64,000 nt of DNA from positions 62,001 to 126,000 of the forward strand of contig JBNLBS010000001.1 in the NCBI GenBank assembly GCA_050303415.1. The letters are read 5' to 3'. Source of the DNA: JBNLBS01 sp050303415. Its GTDB lineage: Bacteria > Pseudomonadota > Gammaproteobacteria > Methylococcales > Methylomonadaceae. Positions 33,827 to 41,127 of this stretch are shown one piece after another (position 1 is the stretch's first letter; every line of letters starts with the position of its first letter). Made by a program: the position numbers and the translations under genes. Under the pieces are notes generated by a model. The model worked only from the letters and a program-made list of their open reading frames with translations, was not told where the DNA came from and searched no databases.

Positions 33827-34108
33827 AACTCTTACCTTTTAAATTTATTAATTATTTTTTTATCAATTTTAAGAAACAATTCCCTTAATTGCATGACTTT
33901 GCAGCATCCACATTCTGCAGCAACTCAACCAACGGTTTTCCATGTGCCACCCGACAAAAAAGCAAACTGGCCAGGCCAACCTCTATAAACCAAGCCAACA
34001 TCCTCATTCGTGACTCTGGATTATAGCACACAAAAAAAACCCCTCTATATTTGCCTATACCCGATTTTAATTGACTATTATAATTTACAAATAAGTCTGT
34101 AATAAATC
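33827..34108. other. Intergenic region with a doubtful small ORF
   Basis: No recognised gene. The minus strand holds a 40-codon frame (34007-33885) with one hydrophobic segment followed by AHGKPLVELLQNVDAAKSC, upstream of the 142-aa gene on the same strand. It lacks a good ribosome-binding site, so I do not call it. The rest is AT-rich. Confidence 0.35.
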
Positions 34109-34136
34109 TTGACTTTCACTTATCCTGAAGTATCAT
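34109..34136 (+). promoter_or_regulatory. Sigma-70-type promoter for the 42-aa gene
   Basis: TTGACT (34109-34114), 16-base spacer, TATCAT (34131-34136). Predicted start of transcription is around 34143, giving a leader of about 59 bases before the ATG at 34202. The -35 is 5/6 and the -10 is 5/6 to consensus. Confidence 0.65.
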
Positions 34137-34201
34137 AGCAAGTTCATTTGCTATATAAATTAGCAATTTCTAAAACATAAAATACTAAAGGTAGGTCTCT
34201 C

Positions 34202-34330
34202 ATGGGAGCGATTCTAGATATTACTGAAATGTTAAAAGAGCCAGCTGGCATGGTCGGCGCGATTGTTGTTATTGCTGCCGGTTATTTCCTAGTAAAATGG
34301 GTTTTCGCTGAGCCTGAAGACGAAGAATAA
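34202..34330 (+). CDS. 42-aa single-span membrane micropeptide
   Basis: Too short for the usual ORF cut-offs. A short amphipathic start (MGAILDITEMLKEPAGM) leads into one membrane helix (GAIVVIAAGYFLVKWVF) and ends in a very acidic tail (AEPEDEE). Strong ribosome-binding site AAAGGTAGG ahead of ATG, own sigma-70-like promoter and own terminator: this is a discrete, probably well-expressed transcript. No known family. It lies about 3 kb from pmoB and converges with the pmo operon. Confidence 0.75.
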   Translation: MGAILDITEMLKEPAGMVGAIVVIAAGYFLVKWVFAEPEDEE

Positions 34331-34352
34331 GTTTTTTTAAAAATTTATTCTT

Positions 34353-34390
34353 AGGCCGCTATACACTTTGTACAGCGGCCTTTGTTTTTT
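34353..34390 (+). terminator. Rho-independent terminator after the 42-aa gene
   Basis: AGGCCGCT (34353-34360) pairs with AGCGGCCT (34374-34381), followed by TTGTTTTTT. Clear separation of the micropeptide gene from the HTTM gene. Confidence 0.85.
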
Positions 34391-34454
34391 CTACCCTACA
34401 AAAACCTCATTTACTTTATAATTTATACATTTCCGTTTATCAAAAACATACAAA

Positions 34455-36356
34455 ATGTATAAATTACTTTCCAGAAAACTCCTAGAACTCAATCAAAAGC
34501 AAGTTCCTGCCACCGGGATTGGTATTTTCAGAATTCTTTTTGGTCTTGTCACTTTTCAAGAAATCTGCTTCTTACTCTATTTTAATCATTTAATATTCGA
34601 TCCAGTTCCATACATAGATGTCGAATTCCCAATGATTCCATTTTTTTTGTGTCTATGGGGAATTGCTGCTCTTGCCATCATTATCGGTTACCGTACCCAA
34701 ACAGCACTGATCTGCAATTATATTTTCTGGATTCTTTTTGTCAATTTCACCCCCATGCAAAGAGATTTTGATGGCGGCTTTGACCTGTTCATGATCGGAA
34801 CATGCTTCTTTTTGTTATTTATGCCCAGCAACCGATCATTTTCCATTGACAATTTGCGGCTGAAATTAAGTCGGCCTTTTGTTCATTACAGCCAATATAA
34901 CAAAGCAACAACAAGCATCCTTGCCTACTATATTCCTGTGGCCGTCTGCCTGGGTTTTTTATATTTCGATTCCGCAATTCACAAAATGTTTGCCGAACAT
35001 TGGCGCAATGGCCTAGGTGCCTGGCTTCCTTCTACACAACCTTTATATGTATCCGCTCTAAATATGAGCTGGCTACTAAACAATGAGATACTGCAAAAAA
35101 CGATTGGCTATACCATTTTGGTTTTTCAATTTACCTTTATTTTCTTTTTTACCCAACCCACTTTAAGAATCTTTTATTTATTTATTGGTATCGGCTTACA
35201 CCTTGGCATAACTGTAACTTTTAACATCTATCCATTTGGCCTTGGGATGCTCTCCTTTTACAGCCTTTTAATACCATTTTCCTGGTTTAGAAAAATTGCT
35301 GAGCTATGCCAAGCGAAACAACCAGCATTACACGTTTTTTATGACGAAAACTGTCCTTTATGCAATCGGACAATCCTAATTCTCAATCATTTTGATATTT
35401 TTAACAGTATCGATTTTAAAGGCGCACAGACGCATTCATCTTCCGTTTCTGCATTAACACCTCATCAACAGGATTTATTAACCGATCTTTATGCTGTCGA
35501 CAACAATAACAATGTCTATAAAGGTATCGACAGCTATATTCAAATTTTGCTTAAAATGCGTTATACGGCCTTTTTAGCCTTATTCATGCGTTTACCTGGC
35601 ATTTATCATTATTGCGCGCGTAAATATAGAAGAATTGCCGATCAAAGGATCCGTTTAGACTGCTCTGATAACTGTATTTCGACTCATTCCGTAAATATTA
35701 ATACCTGGTATGACAAATTGTTTGATCAATCTACCGACTCAAAGCATAAATTATTTTTTGATCGGCTTAGTAAAACTTTAATTGTAATTTTGATTTTGCA
35801 GTTTAACAGCAGCATTCATTATGGACTGCTGTACAGATTAGGTATAAATACACATCAAAATTCGATCACTACACCGTTAGCACAAGCCAGCAATTCGATA
35901 TTGATGCTGTCGCAAACATTTCTGGGTATCACGCCACATGCATTATATTTACATGATCACTTTGAAGGTTATGAGCGCATAATTGGCATCAGCTTCGTTG
36001 ATCAAACTGGCAATGAAAGATGGCTCCCTTTTGTTAATCAACAAGGACGTCTATTAGCCCCAAACTGGGGCCGAGTTCACTCAATGTGGGCAAACATTGC
36101 TGTTACACCAAATATCAACACTTTACGACTGAAGAAATTCATTATGAAAGTCACTGCATTTTGGGGCCGGAACATCAAATTAGACATAAATAAAACCACC
36201 TTTAATATAAAACTAAAGCATATTACAAGCTCGAACAGCTGGGTACCGAATCAATTAAACAATAATTTTAACAGCGACTGGATTACCATTGGCACAGCCC
36301 ACTGGACAGATAATTCCTTTTCAACAAATATCCCTTTAAATATTAATAAACTGTAA
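34455..36356 (+). CDS. HTTM-domain membrane protein fused to a DCC1-type thiol oxidoreductase
   Basis: 633 residues. Residues about 1-285 form a multi-span HTTM domain, the bacterial relatives of vitamin K-dependent gamma-carboxylase (FDGGFDLFMIG, FGLGMLSFYSLLIPFSWF). Residues about 293-400 are a DUF393/DCC1 thioredoxin-like domain starting HVFYDENCPLCNRTI with its CPLC motif. A further membrane segment (about 435) leads to a C-terminal domain (about 485-633), probably periplasmic, rich in Trp and Asn. No good ribosome-binding site precedes ATG 34455. Substrate unknown. Confidence 0.82.
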   Translation: MYKLLSRKLLELNQKQVPATGIGIFRILFGLVTFQEICFLLYFNHLIFDPVPYIDVEFPMIPFFLCLWGIAALAIIIGYRTQTALICNYIFWILFVNFTPMQRDFDGGFDLFMIGTCFFLLFMPSNRSFSIDNLRLKLSRPFVHYSQYNKATTSILAYYIPVAVCLGFLYFDSAIHKMFAEHWRNGLGAWLPSTQPLYVSALNMSWLLNNEILQKTIGYTILVFQFTFIFFFTQPTLRIFYLFIGIGLHLGITVTFNIYPFGLGMLSFYSLLIPFSWFRKIAELCQAKQPALHVFYDENCPLCNRTILILNHFDIFNSIDFKGAQTHSSSVSALTPHQQDLLTDLYAVDNNNNVYKGIDSYIQILLKMRYTAFLALFMRLPGIYHYCARKYRRIADQRIRLDCSDNCISTHSVNINTWYDKLFDQSTDSKHKLFFDRLSKTLIVILILQFNSSIHYGLLYRLGINTHQNSITTPLAQASNSILMLSQTFLGITPHALYLHDHFEGYERIIGISFVDQTGNERWLPFVNQQGRLLAPNWGRVHSMWANIAVTPNINTLRLKKFIMKVTAFWGRNIKLDINKTTFNIKLKHITSSNSWVPNQLNNNFNSDWITIGTAHWTDNSFSTNIPLNINKL

Positions 36357-36384
36357 CAAACCCAAAAGCAATTAAAATTTATTA

Positions 36385-36413
36385 TTGCATAGGCACTACA
36401 GTCATGATATAAA
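36385..36413 (+). promoter_or_regulatory. Sigma-70-type promoter for the 37-aa lipoprotein
   Basis: TTGCAT (36385-36390), 17-base spacer, TATAAA (36408-36413). A leader of about 60 bases follows, ending in a strong GGAGG before ATG 36482. Confidence 0.6.
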
Positions 36414-36481
36414 TTGCTTGTGCTTAGTTATTTATTAATCGCACGAAAATAACAATAAATTACACCTTTTTGGAGGATACT

Positions 36482-36595
36482 ATGAAAAAAGTTCTATCTT
36501 TAGCTGCTATGGCTCTTATGATCGTTGGTTTAACAGGCTGCATGGACGATCCTGACGGTACAAGACAAAAAGTTTCTAGCTCTATTGAGCTATAA
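36482..36595 (+). CDS. 37-aa mini-lipoprotein
   Basis: Missed by usual ORF cut-offs. Signal peptide MKKVLSLAAMALMIVG followed by lipobox LTGC, so Cys 20 is lipidated. The mature peptide is only 18 residues, starting CMDDPDGTR. The acidic residues after Cys are at +3 and +4, not Asp at +2, which by E. coli sorting rules favours the outer membrane. Strong GGAGG, a good promoter and a perfect terminator mark it as a real monocistronic gene. No known family. Confidence 0.78.
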   Translation: MKKVLSLAAMALMIVGLTGCMDDPDGTRQKVSSSIEL

Positions 36596-36623
36596 ACTAA
36601 TCCGCTACTAAAATAGCAGATTA

Positions 36624-36653
36624 AAAACCCAGCCATAATGGCTGGGTTTTTTT
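36624..36653 (+). terminator. Strong terminator after the 37-aa lipoprotein
   Basis: AAAACCCAGCC and GGCTGGGTTTT form a perfect stem with a five-base loop (ATAAT) and seven Ts. Confidence 0.9.
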
Positions 36654-37326
36654 ATGCCTCAAATTCAATACTCTAATTCATTCCATTTATTGAATTCCTT
36701 TTACTCTCTTATTACCCAACTTTTCTTTCTTGAACTTTCTTATTTTTGCTTGATTAAACAACAATTAATGATTGTCTTACTAGACAAACCATTGCTCAAC
36801 CATATTTCATACCCAGGCAATTTTCCAAACCCATTCCCCAACACTTTTCTTCAAATTTAACTTCAATCATTCATTTTAGCGTCTCATGTTTGAATTTGTC
36901 ATGTCTTACAAGGTGCGCTTCCAACCATATACATATAGCTATAATTCCATTTATTTATATTATGTAAACTTTTTTTAACTTATTTGTTCTCACTCTAATT
37001 CTATATTGCTACTTTACATACAACTAATTCAATCATAAATTTGGTTCTTATAAATTTTAGTTATAACTCATAATGTAAATAAATGCATTTTCAACTTTAT
37101 TTATTTCTTCCAGCACCATTTAGTACCATTCTCTGTTCAATTTTATGATCAAATCTTTAAAACCTTTAAATACGTTCTTATTAAACCTATTGCAATTAAT
37201 ACCTTCGACTTATTAGTATTAAACCAACTTACCTTATCTACCTTTTCCTATCCAATATATTTACGCATTTCTACGTTCTATAATTTTCTATTATTACTTG
37301 CATATAAATATACTTTCTTTGGACAT
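36654..37326. other. G-depleted non-coding tract beyond pmoB
   Basis: No gene seen. The + strand is strikingly poor in G (roughly 40 G in about 660 bases by hand count), while C remains several times more common. A + strand transcript reading through the lipoprotein terminator would be C-rich and G-poor, the composition of Rho-loading sites. The open frame at 36654-36860 begins in the terminator tail and is not a credible gene. Confidence 0.6.
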
Positions 37327-37360
37327 AAAAAAACCCCTGCTACCGAAGTAACAGGGGTCT
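37327..37360 (-). terminator. Terminator of the pmoCAB operon
   Basis: On the minus strand, ACCCCTGTTAC and GTAGCAGGGGT pair almost completely around a TTCG tetraloop and are followed by a run of Ts. Lies about 46 bases past the pmoB stop. Confidence 0.92.
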
Positions 37361-37405
37361 TTAATCCCTTATTTAATAACCGAAGTTACTAAATAAATTA
37401 TTTCA

Positions 37406-38650
37406 TTAGATGAAAGTTGGGATTAATGGTGCGTCAACCATAACCATTTGACGGTTACCAGCTTCATCAAAGAAGAATAGTAAACCAGCAAAACGGCTGT
37501 CTGGATCGTAGATCAAGTCAGCTAAACGGTAAACTTCCCATGCAGCGTCAGAAGCTGTAACGTTAACAGTTCTTGTTTCGCCTGGAGCAAGTGGGCTGTT
37601 GTCAGAAACAGTCAAACCTTCTTCAGCTAACAAGTCATCTGGATAACCAGTTTCATCTTCAAGAACGTCTGCGTCTAAGAAACGTACAGAAGCTGTGTTG
37701 AATTCACCCAAACGAACTGCAGAATCACCATTGTTAGTGATTTCCAAAGTCATTTGCATAGCACGACCAGGTACACGATATGTAGCATCTACAACTTTAA
37801 CAGCCACAGAAGCTTCAGGCATTTGAACTGGAACCATACCACGCATCAAACCAGCCTGCAGTGGAGTAGTTACAGGGTATTTTTCATTAGTTGTACCCAT
37901 TGTGAATGCAACTAAAGCGATTGTACCAGCTGCGAAAGCCATACCAATTTTCTTGTCAGCGTCAGTAACCAGAGAATCTGCTTTACCAGCTTCTACAGCG
38001 ATATGACGAGGAACGAACATTGGTTTTTTCGCCCAATAAAACAACCATGCACAACCAATTAAATACCAAATTGCATGCCAGAAATAAACGTTATCCAATG
38101 CATAATCTTCTAGGTCGATAGTTTCGCCTGTCAGAGTAGTAATTGGGTTAACGAATGTTCCCATAGAACCAGTAATAGTTACCCATTTACCTGGACCGAT
38201 GATTGGACCACCGCCTTCAACGTTCATCATGGTATGAACATGCCAGTCACCTGGACGACGTGCTTTTAACAAAACTCTGAATTCGTAAGTTTCACCTAAT
38301 TCCAGAGTAACTGAACGTGGAACCAATTGGCTACCGATCCAAGAACCTGCACGAATAAATACAGGACCTGGAATACCAATGTTCAAGAAAGCTACTTCTG
38401 GTTTATCAACAGTTTCAGGCCAGCCAGCGAATACGTGGAATTTACCAGAAATTTCCATTGTATCGTTAACTGCAACCTGATCTTTTGACCAAGTTAAGTC
38501 GAACCAGTGAATTGTACGCATACGCATGAAAGCCGCCTGAGACTTTTCACCATGCGCTGATGCAGTTGGTGTATAAAACATCGCTGCTGTAACAGTCATC
38601 AGCAGTGCGACAAAGGATAGTTTAGCAACCTTGTCTTTTATTAATTTCAT
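37406..38650 (-). CDS. pmoB: Particulate methane monooxygenase subunit B
   Basis: Periplasmic copper-binding subunit of pMMO, the membrane enzyme turning methane into methanol. 414 residues: signal peptide 1-32, mature N-terminus His 33, cupredoxin domain, two membrane helices (about 190-210 and 235-255), second cupredoxin domain. His 33, His 137 and His 139 (in WHVHTM) are the CuB ligands, and His 48 and His 72 form the bis-His site, all at the same numbers as in Methylococcus capsulatus. Strong ribosome-binding site AGGAGG. Confidence 0.98.
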   Translation of the reverse strand: MKLIKDKVAKLSFVALLMTVTAAMFYTPTASAHGEKSQAAFMRMRTIHWFDLTWSKDQVAVNDTMEISGKFHVFAGWPETVDKPEVAFLNIGIPGPVFIRAGSWIGSQLVPRSVTLELGETYEFRVLLKARRPGDWHVHTMMNVEGGGPIIGPGKWVTITGSMGTFVNPITTLTGETIDLEDYALDNVYFWHAIWYLIGCAWLFYWAKKPMFVPRHIAVEAGKADSLVTDADKKIGMAFAAGTIALVAFTMGTTNEKYPVTTPLQAGLMRGMVPVQMPEASVAVKVVDATYRVPGRAMQMTLEITNNGDSAVRLGEFNTASVRFLDADVLEDETGYPDDLLAEEGLTVSDNSPLAPGETRTVNVTASDAAWEVYRLADLIYDPDSRFAGLLFFFDEAGNRQMVMVDAPLIPTFI

Positions 38651-38693
38651 ATATCCTCCTCTATAATAGAGAATCTATTGTTTTTCAGAGTAT

Positions 38694-38720
38694 CTAGTAA
38701 AATTTTATAAATCTTACTAG
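38694..38720 (-). promoter_or_regulatory. Stem-loop between pmoA and pmoB
   Basis: CTAGTAA (38694-38700) pairs with TTACTAG (38714-38720), and the AT-rich interior extends the stem. It lacks a GC-rich core, so it is more likely an mRNA processing or stability element than a terminator. Confidence 0.4.
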
Positions 38721-38750
38721 CCTTTTTAGTAGTTTTTCTTGTAATAGTTC

Positions 38751-39494
38751 TTATGAAGACTGAACGAATCGAGTGCTTGCGAACCATTGACCAAAGAAAT
38801 GCCACAAGAAGTAGATTAAGATACTCACGAATGCAGAGAAGAACGCTGATACTGGAGCAACGTCTTTACCGAATGTTCTTAGTGTACCTTTTTCAACCAT
38901 TCTGATGTACTCAGGAGTACCAGTACGTACGTAGTGATAACCTTGTAAATCAGCCAATGTCATCATCATACCGTTGTATTCAACAGGTACGTGTAATGGA
39001 GCAATGATTGGCCAGTTGCCTGGGTAGAACAATAAGCCCCATGCCATACCACCAACAACCGCTGTTAATGTCATGCTGTTAGACAGCATTAACACAACGT
39101 CAAGAACGATTGCACCTGGAACCAGGTTAGATGGGAAACAAATGTTTACTGGGAAGTATGTCCAGCCCCAGAAGTTTAAGTATCTGTTGACCCACTCACC
39201 TAAAAGCAGACCTAATACACAAACTACAGCACCGAAAGGTAGACGATATCTCCACCATAGACATGCTTGAACAGCAGCAGGGAAAGTGATAGAAACGATT
39301 GGCGCTACAGTTACCCATAAACGTCTATCTTTCCAGTCAGTCCAGAAATCCCAGTCACCGCCAGTCAACATATAGTGAATATGATAACCACCAAGAATTA
39401 CTAAAAATGCAGTAAATAGAATCATATAGTCGAACGTGCGTGAACATTTAACTGCTTCAGCGCGTGAACGAACAGCTGATTGAGATGCGCTCAT
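38751..39494 (-). CDS. pmoA: Particulate methane monooxygenase subunit A
   Basis: Membrane subunit of pMMO and the standard phylogenetic marker of methanotrophs. 247 residues, about seven membrane helices. GDWDFWTDWKDRR is the region of the A189 primer, and NFWGWTYFPVN is typical of type I methanotroph PmoA and not of AmoA. Strong GGAGG ahead of the ATG. Second gene of pmoCAB. Confidence 0.98.
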   Translation of the reverse strand: MSASQSAVRSRAEAVKCSRTFDYMILFTAFLVILGGYHIHYMLTGGDWDFWTDWKDRRLWVTVAPIVSITFPAAVQACLWWRYRLPFGAVVCVLGLLLGEWVNRYLNFWGWTYFPVNICFPSNLVPGAIVLDVVLMLSNSMTLTAVVGGMAWGLLFYPGNWPIIAPLHVPVEYNGMMMTLADLQGYHYVRTGTPEYIRMVEKGTLRTFGKDVAPVSAFFSAFVSILIYFLWHFFGQWFASTRFVQSS

Positions 39495-39549
39495 TTAGCT
39501 TACCTCCTAAAAGATTTAAATTATATTTTTTTATGACTATCCACTCTAT

Positions 39550-39578
39550 GCCGTTTCGCCGTAAGGTGGCGAAACGGC
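39550..39578 (-). promoter_or_regulatory. GC-rich hairpin between pmoC and pmoA
   Basis: GCCGTTTCGCC (39550-39560) pairs perfectly with GGCGAAACGGC (39568-39578), 11 base pairs with a seven-base loop. It is in the 110-base pmoC-pmoA gap. There is no T run immediately after the stem, so it is probably not a terminator. Intergenic hairpins of this kind can set different pmoC and pmoAB mRNA levels by protecting a processed 3' end. Confidence 0.7.
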
Positions 39579-39604
39579 TAGGAGATAGCTTATTTTTTAT
39601 AGAC

Positions 39605-40357
39605 TTATGCTAAGTCTTTTTTCAGAAGTTTAGCGATAGCAGCAACTTCAATATTGATTACACCTAGTACACCTAGAGCAGCCCATCCGAAGAATACGAA
39701 GCCGTAGTGTAATGGAGCAACAAATAGCTCTTCCATAAACCAGAAAGTATGACCCCATTCGTTCAAACCAACGTTTGGCAGAATCATGAAAGGACCAATT
39801 ACTGATACCATATACTGTAAAGACAGACCTTGTTGGTAAGTAGGCAGTCTTGTTTTAGCATATAGGAAAGATGCAACACCAGTAATGATGTAGATAGGAT
39901 AGCTCAAATAGAACTCGATGATGTGACTTGGAGTGAAGTCAGTATCACGAACAATAGTTTGATGCCATGTACCATCTTGCTCAGTAAAGTAGCTAGCACC
40001 GTAGTAAATAGCGATACCGTACATTACCAACCATGTCCAGTGTGTGAAGTGTCTTCTTAATTCTTCACGTGGAGTGATTGACATTACTTTACGATCACGA
40101 GTTTTCCAGATGTATCCCCACAAGATTGATGCAGTTGATACTTCAAGAACTAGCTCGATGTACAAGAAGTTCATCCAATATGTTTCGAATTCAGGCGCGA
40201 ATGAATCTAGACCAGCTGACCAGCCGTAGACACCTTCATACCAACGAACCCAACCATAGAACACTATATATAATAATGCACCTAGGTACATATTTTTCTT
40301 ATTTAAAAGCGGTGCTTCCGCAGCATCAGCCTTAACTGACTCAGTTGTAGCAGCCAT
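39605..40357 (-). CDS. pmoC: Particulate methane monooxygenase subunit C
   Basis: Membrane subunit of pMMO holding the CuC and CuD copper sites. 250 residues, about five or six helices. Asp 128, His 132 and His 145 have the D-x3-H-x12-H spacing of the CuC ligands (Asp156/His160/His173 in M. capsulatus), and Asn 199, His 203 and His 217 match the CuD ligands (Asn227/His231/His245) with the same offset. Good GGAGG upstream. First gene of the operon. Confidence 0.98.
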   Translation of the reverse strand: MAATTESVKADAAEAPLLNKKNMYLGALLYIVFYGWVRWYEGVYGWSAGLDSFAPEFETYWMNFLYIELVLEVSTASILWGYIWKTRDRKVMSITPREELRRHFTHWTWLVMYGIAIYYGASYFTEQDGTWHQTIVRDTDFTPSHIIEFYLSYPIYIITGVASFLYAKTRLPTYQQGLSLQYMVSVIGPFMILPNVGLNEWGHTFWFMEELFVAPLHYGFVFFGWAALGVLGVINIEVAAIAKLLKKDLA

Positions 40358-40484
40358 TTCTACCTCCTAATATTAAATAAATTTTCGATCATTTCGACCG
40401 AAAGTCTTTAGAGAATAATGATCCTTCACACCCACCGAATCAAACAATTTGAGACGATGTCACCAATTCATTTGGTGGACCCTG

Positions 40485-40512
40485 AGTCTACCACCACTAC
40501 AGATGATGTCAA
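40485..40512 (-). promoter_or_regulatory. pmoC promoter, sigma-70 type
   Basis: On the minus strand TTGACA (40512-40507), 16-base spacer, TAGACT (40490-40485). Predicted leader about 120 bases. pmoC promoters of M. capsulatus are also sigma-70-like (known), which fits. Confidence 0.65.
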
Positions 40513-40641
40513 GATAAAATCTGTAAAAAATTACTACTTATTTGTAAGCTATTGCATACAAATCAATTTCTGTCTTAGTTTTTTTCTGCTAGAATCATTT
40601 TCTATTCTTAACTGTCGACTTTAATTACCCATACTTTCTAT

Positions 40642-41082
40642 ATGAAATCTAATTATAAAATGATACTGTTTATCGTATCCCTTGTTGCACTTATTGTTTT
40701 TCAACAAAAGGCTATAATGCCGTTAGTCGAAAAAGTGGTTAAATCCGATCTTTTTCTTGTTGATTCGGATGATCTTGGCGGATTTTATCCACAATCCAAT
40801 CAACATACTGAACTTGCCTTCATGCATTGTAATAAATATATAGCTGATGAAATCGGTTCAGATGCGACTGTTTCTTTTTCAGCTAAACCGATTAATGCCT
40901 GGAGTATTGGTAATTACCAATATGTTATAAATGCGGAAATTGAAGTGACTCAAAACAATTCAAACTCTTTAATCAAAAAGTATGTTTGTCGAATCCGCTA
41001 CGATAATGGTGACAATGCCGAAGGCATTGCAAATTATGATAATTGGTCGGTTTTCGGATTGTCCGGGATTGACGAAATCTAA
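40642..41082 (+). CDS. Unknown signal-anchored protein, 146 aa
   Basis: Not recognised. Residues 6-22 form a membrane anchor or uncleaved signal (MILFIVSLVALIVF), and the remainder looks like a periplasmic beta-rich domain (FSAKPINAWSIGNYQYVINAE) with two cysteines (MHCNKY and VCRIRY) that could pair. It diverges from pmoC across about 280 bases and ends at its own terminator. Confidence 0.7.
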   Translation: MKSNYKMILFIVSLVALIVFQQKAIMPLVEKVVKSDLFLVDSDDLGGFYPQSNQHTELAFMHCNKYIADEIGSDATVSFSAKPINAWSIGNYQYVINAEIEVTQNNSNSLIKKYVCRIRYDNGDNAEGIANYDNWSVFGLSGIDEI

Positions 41083-41094
41083 ATGCGACATTTT

Positions 41095-41127
41095 GCTGGC
41101 ACAGAACGTTGTGCCAGCGAGTTTTTC
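41095..41127. terminator. Strong terminator between the 146-aa gene and ald
   Basis: GCTGGCACA (41095-41103) pairs with TGTGCCAGC (41110-41118) and is followed by GAGTTTTTCTT on the + strand. It ends the 146-aa gene and may also serve ald, which converges on it. Confidence 0.85.

Noticed and set aside
36654..36860. 68-codon + strand frame after the mini-lipoprotein
   Set aside because: It begins in the T tail of a strong terminator and its composition is that of the skewed AT-rich tract.
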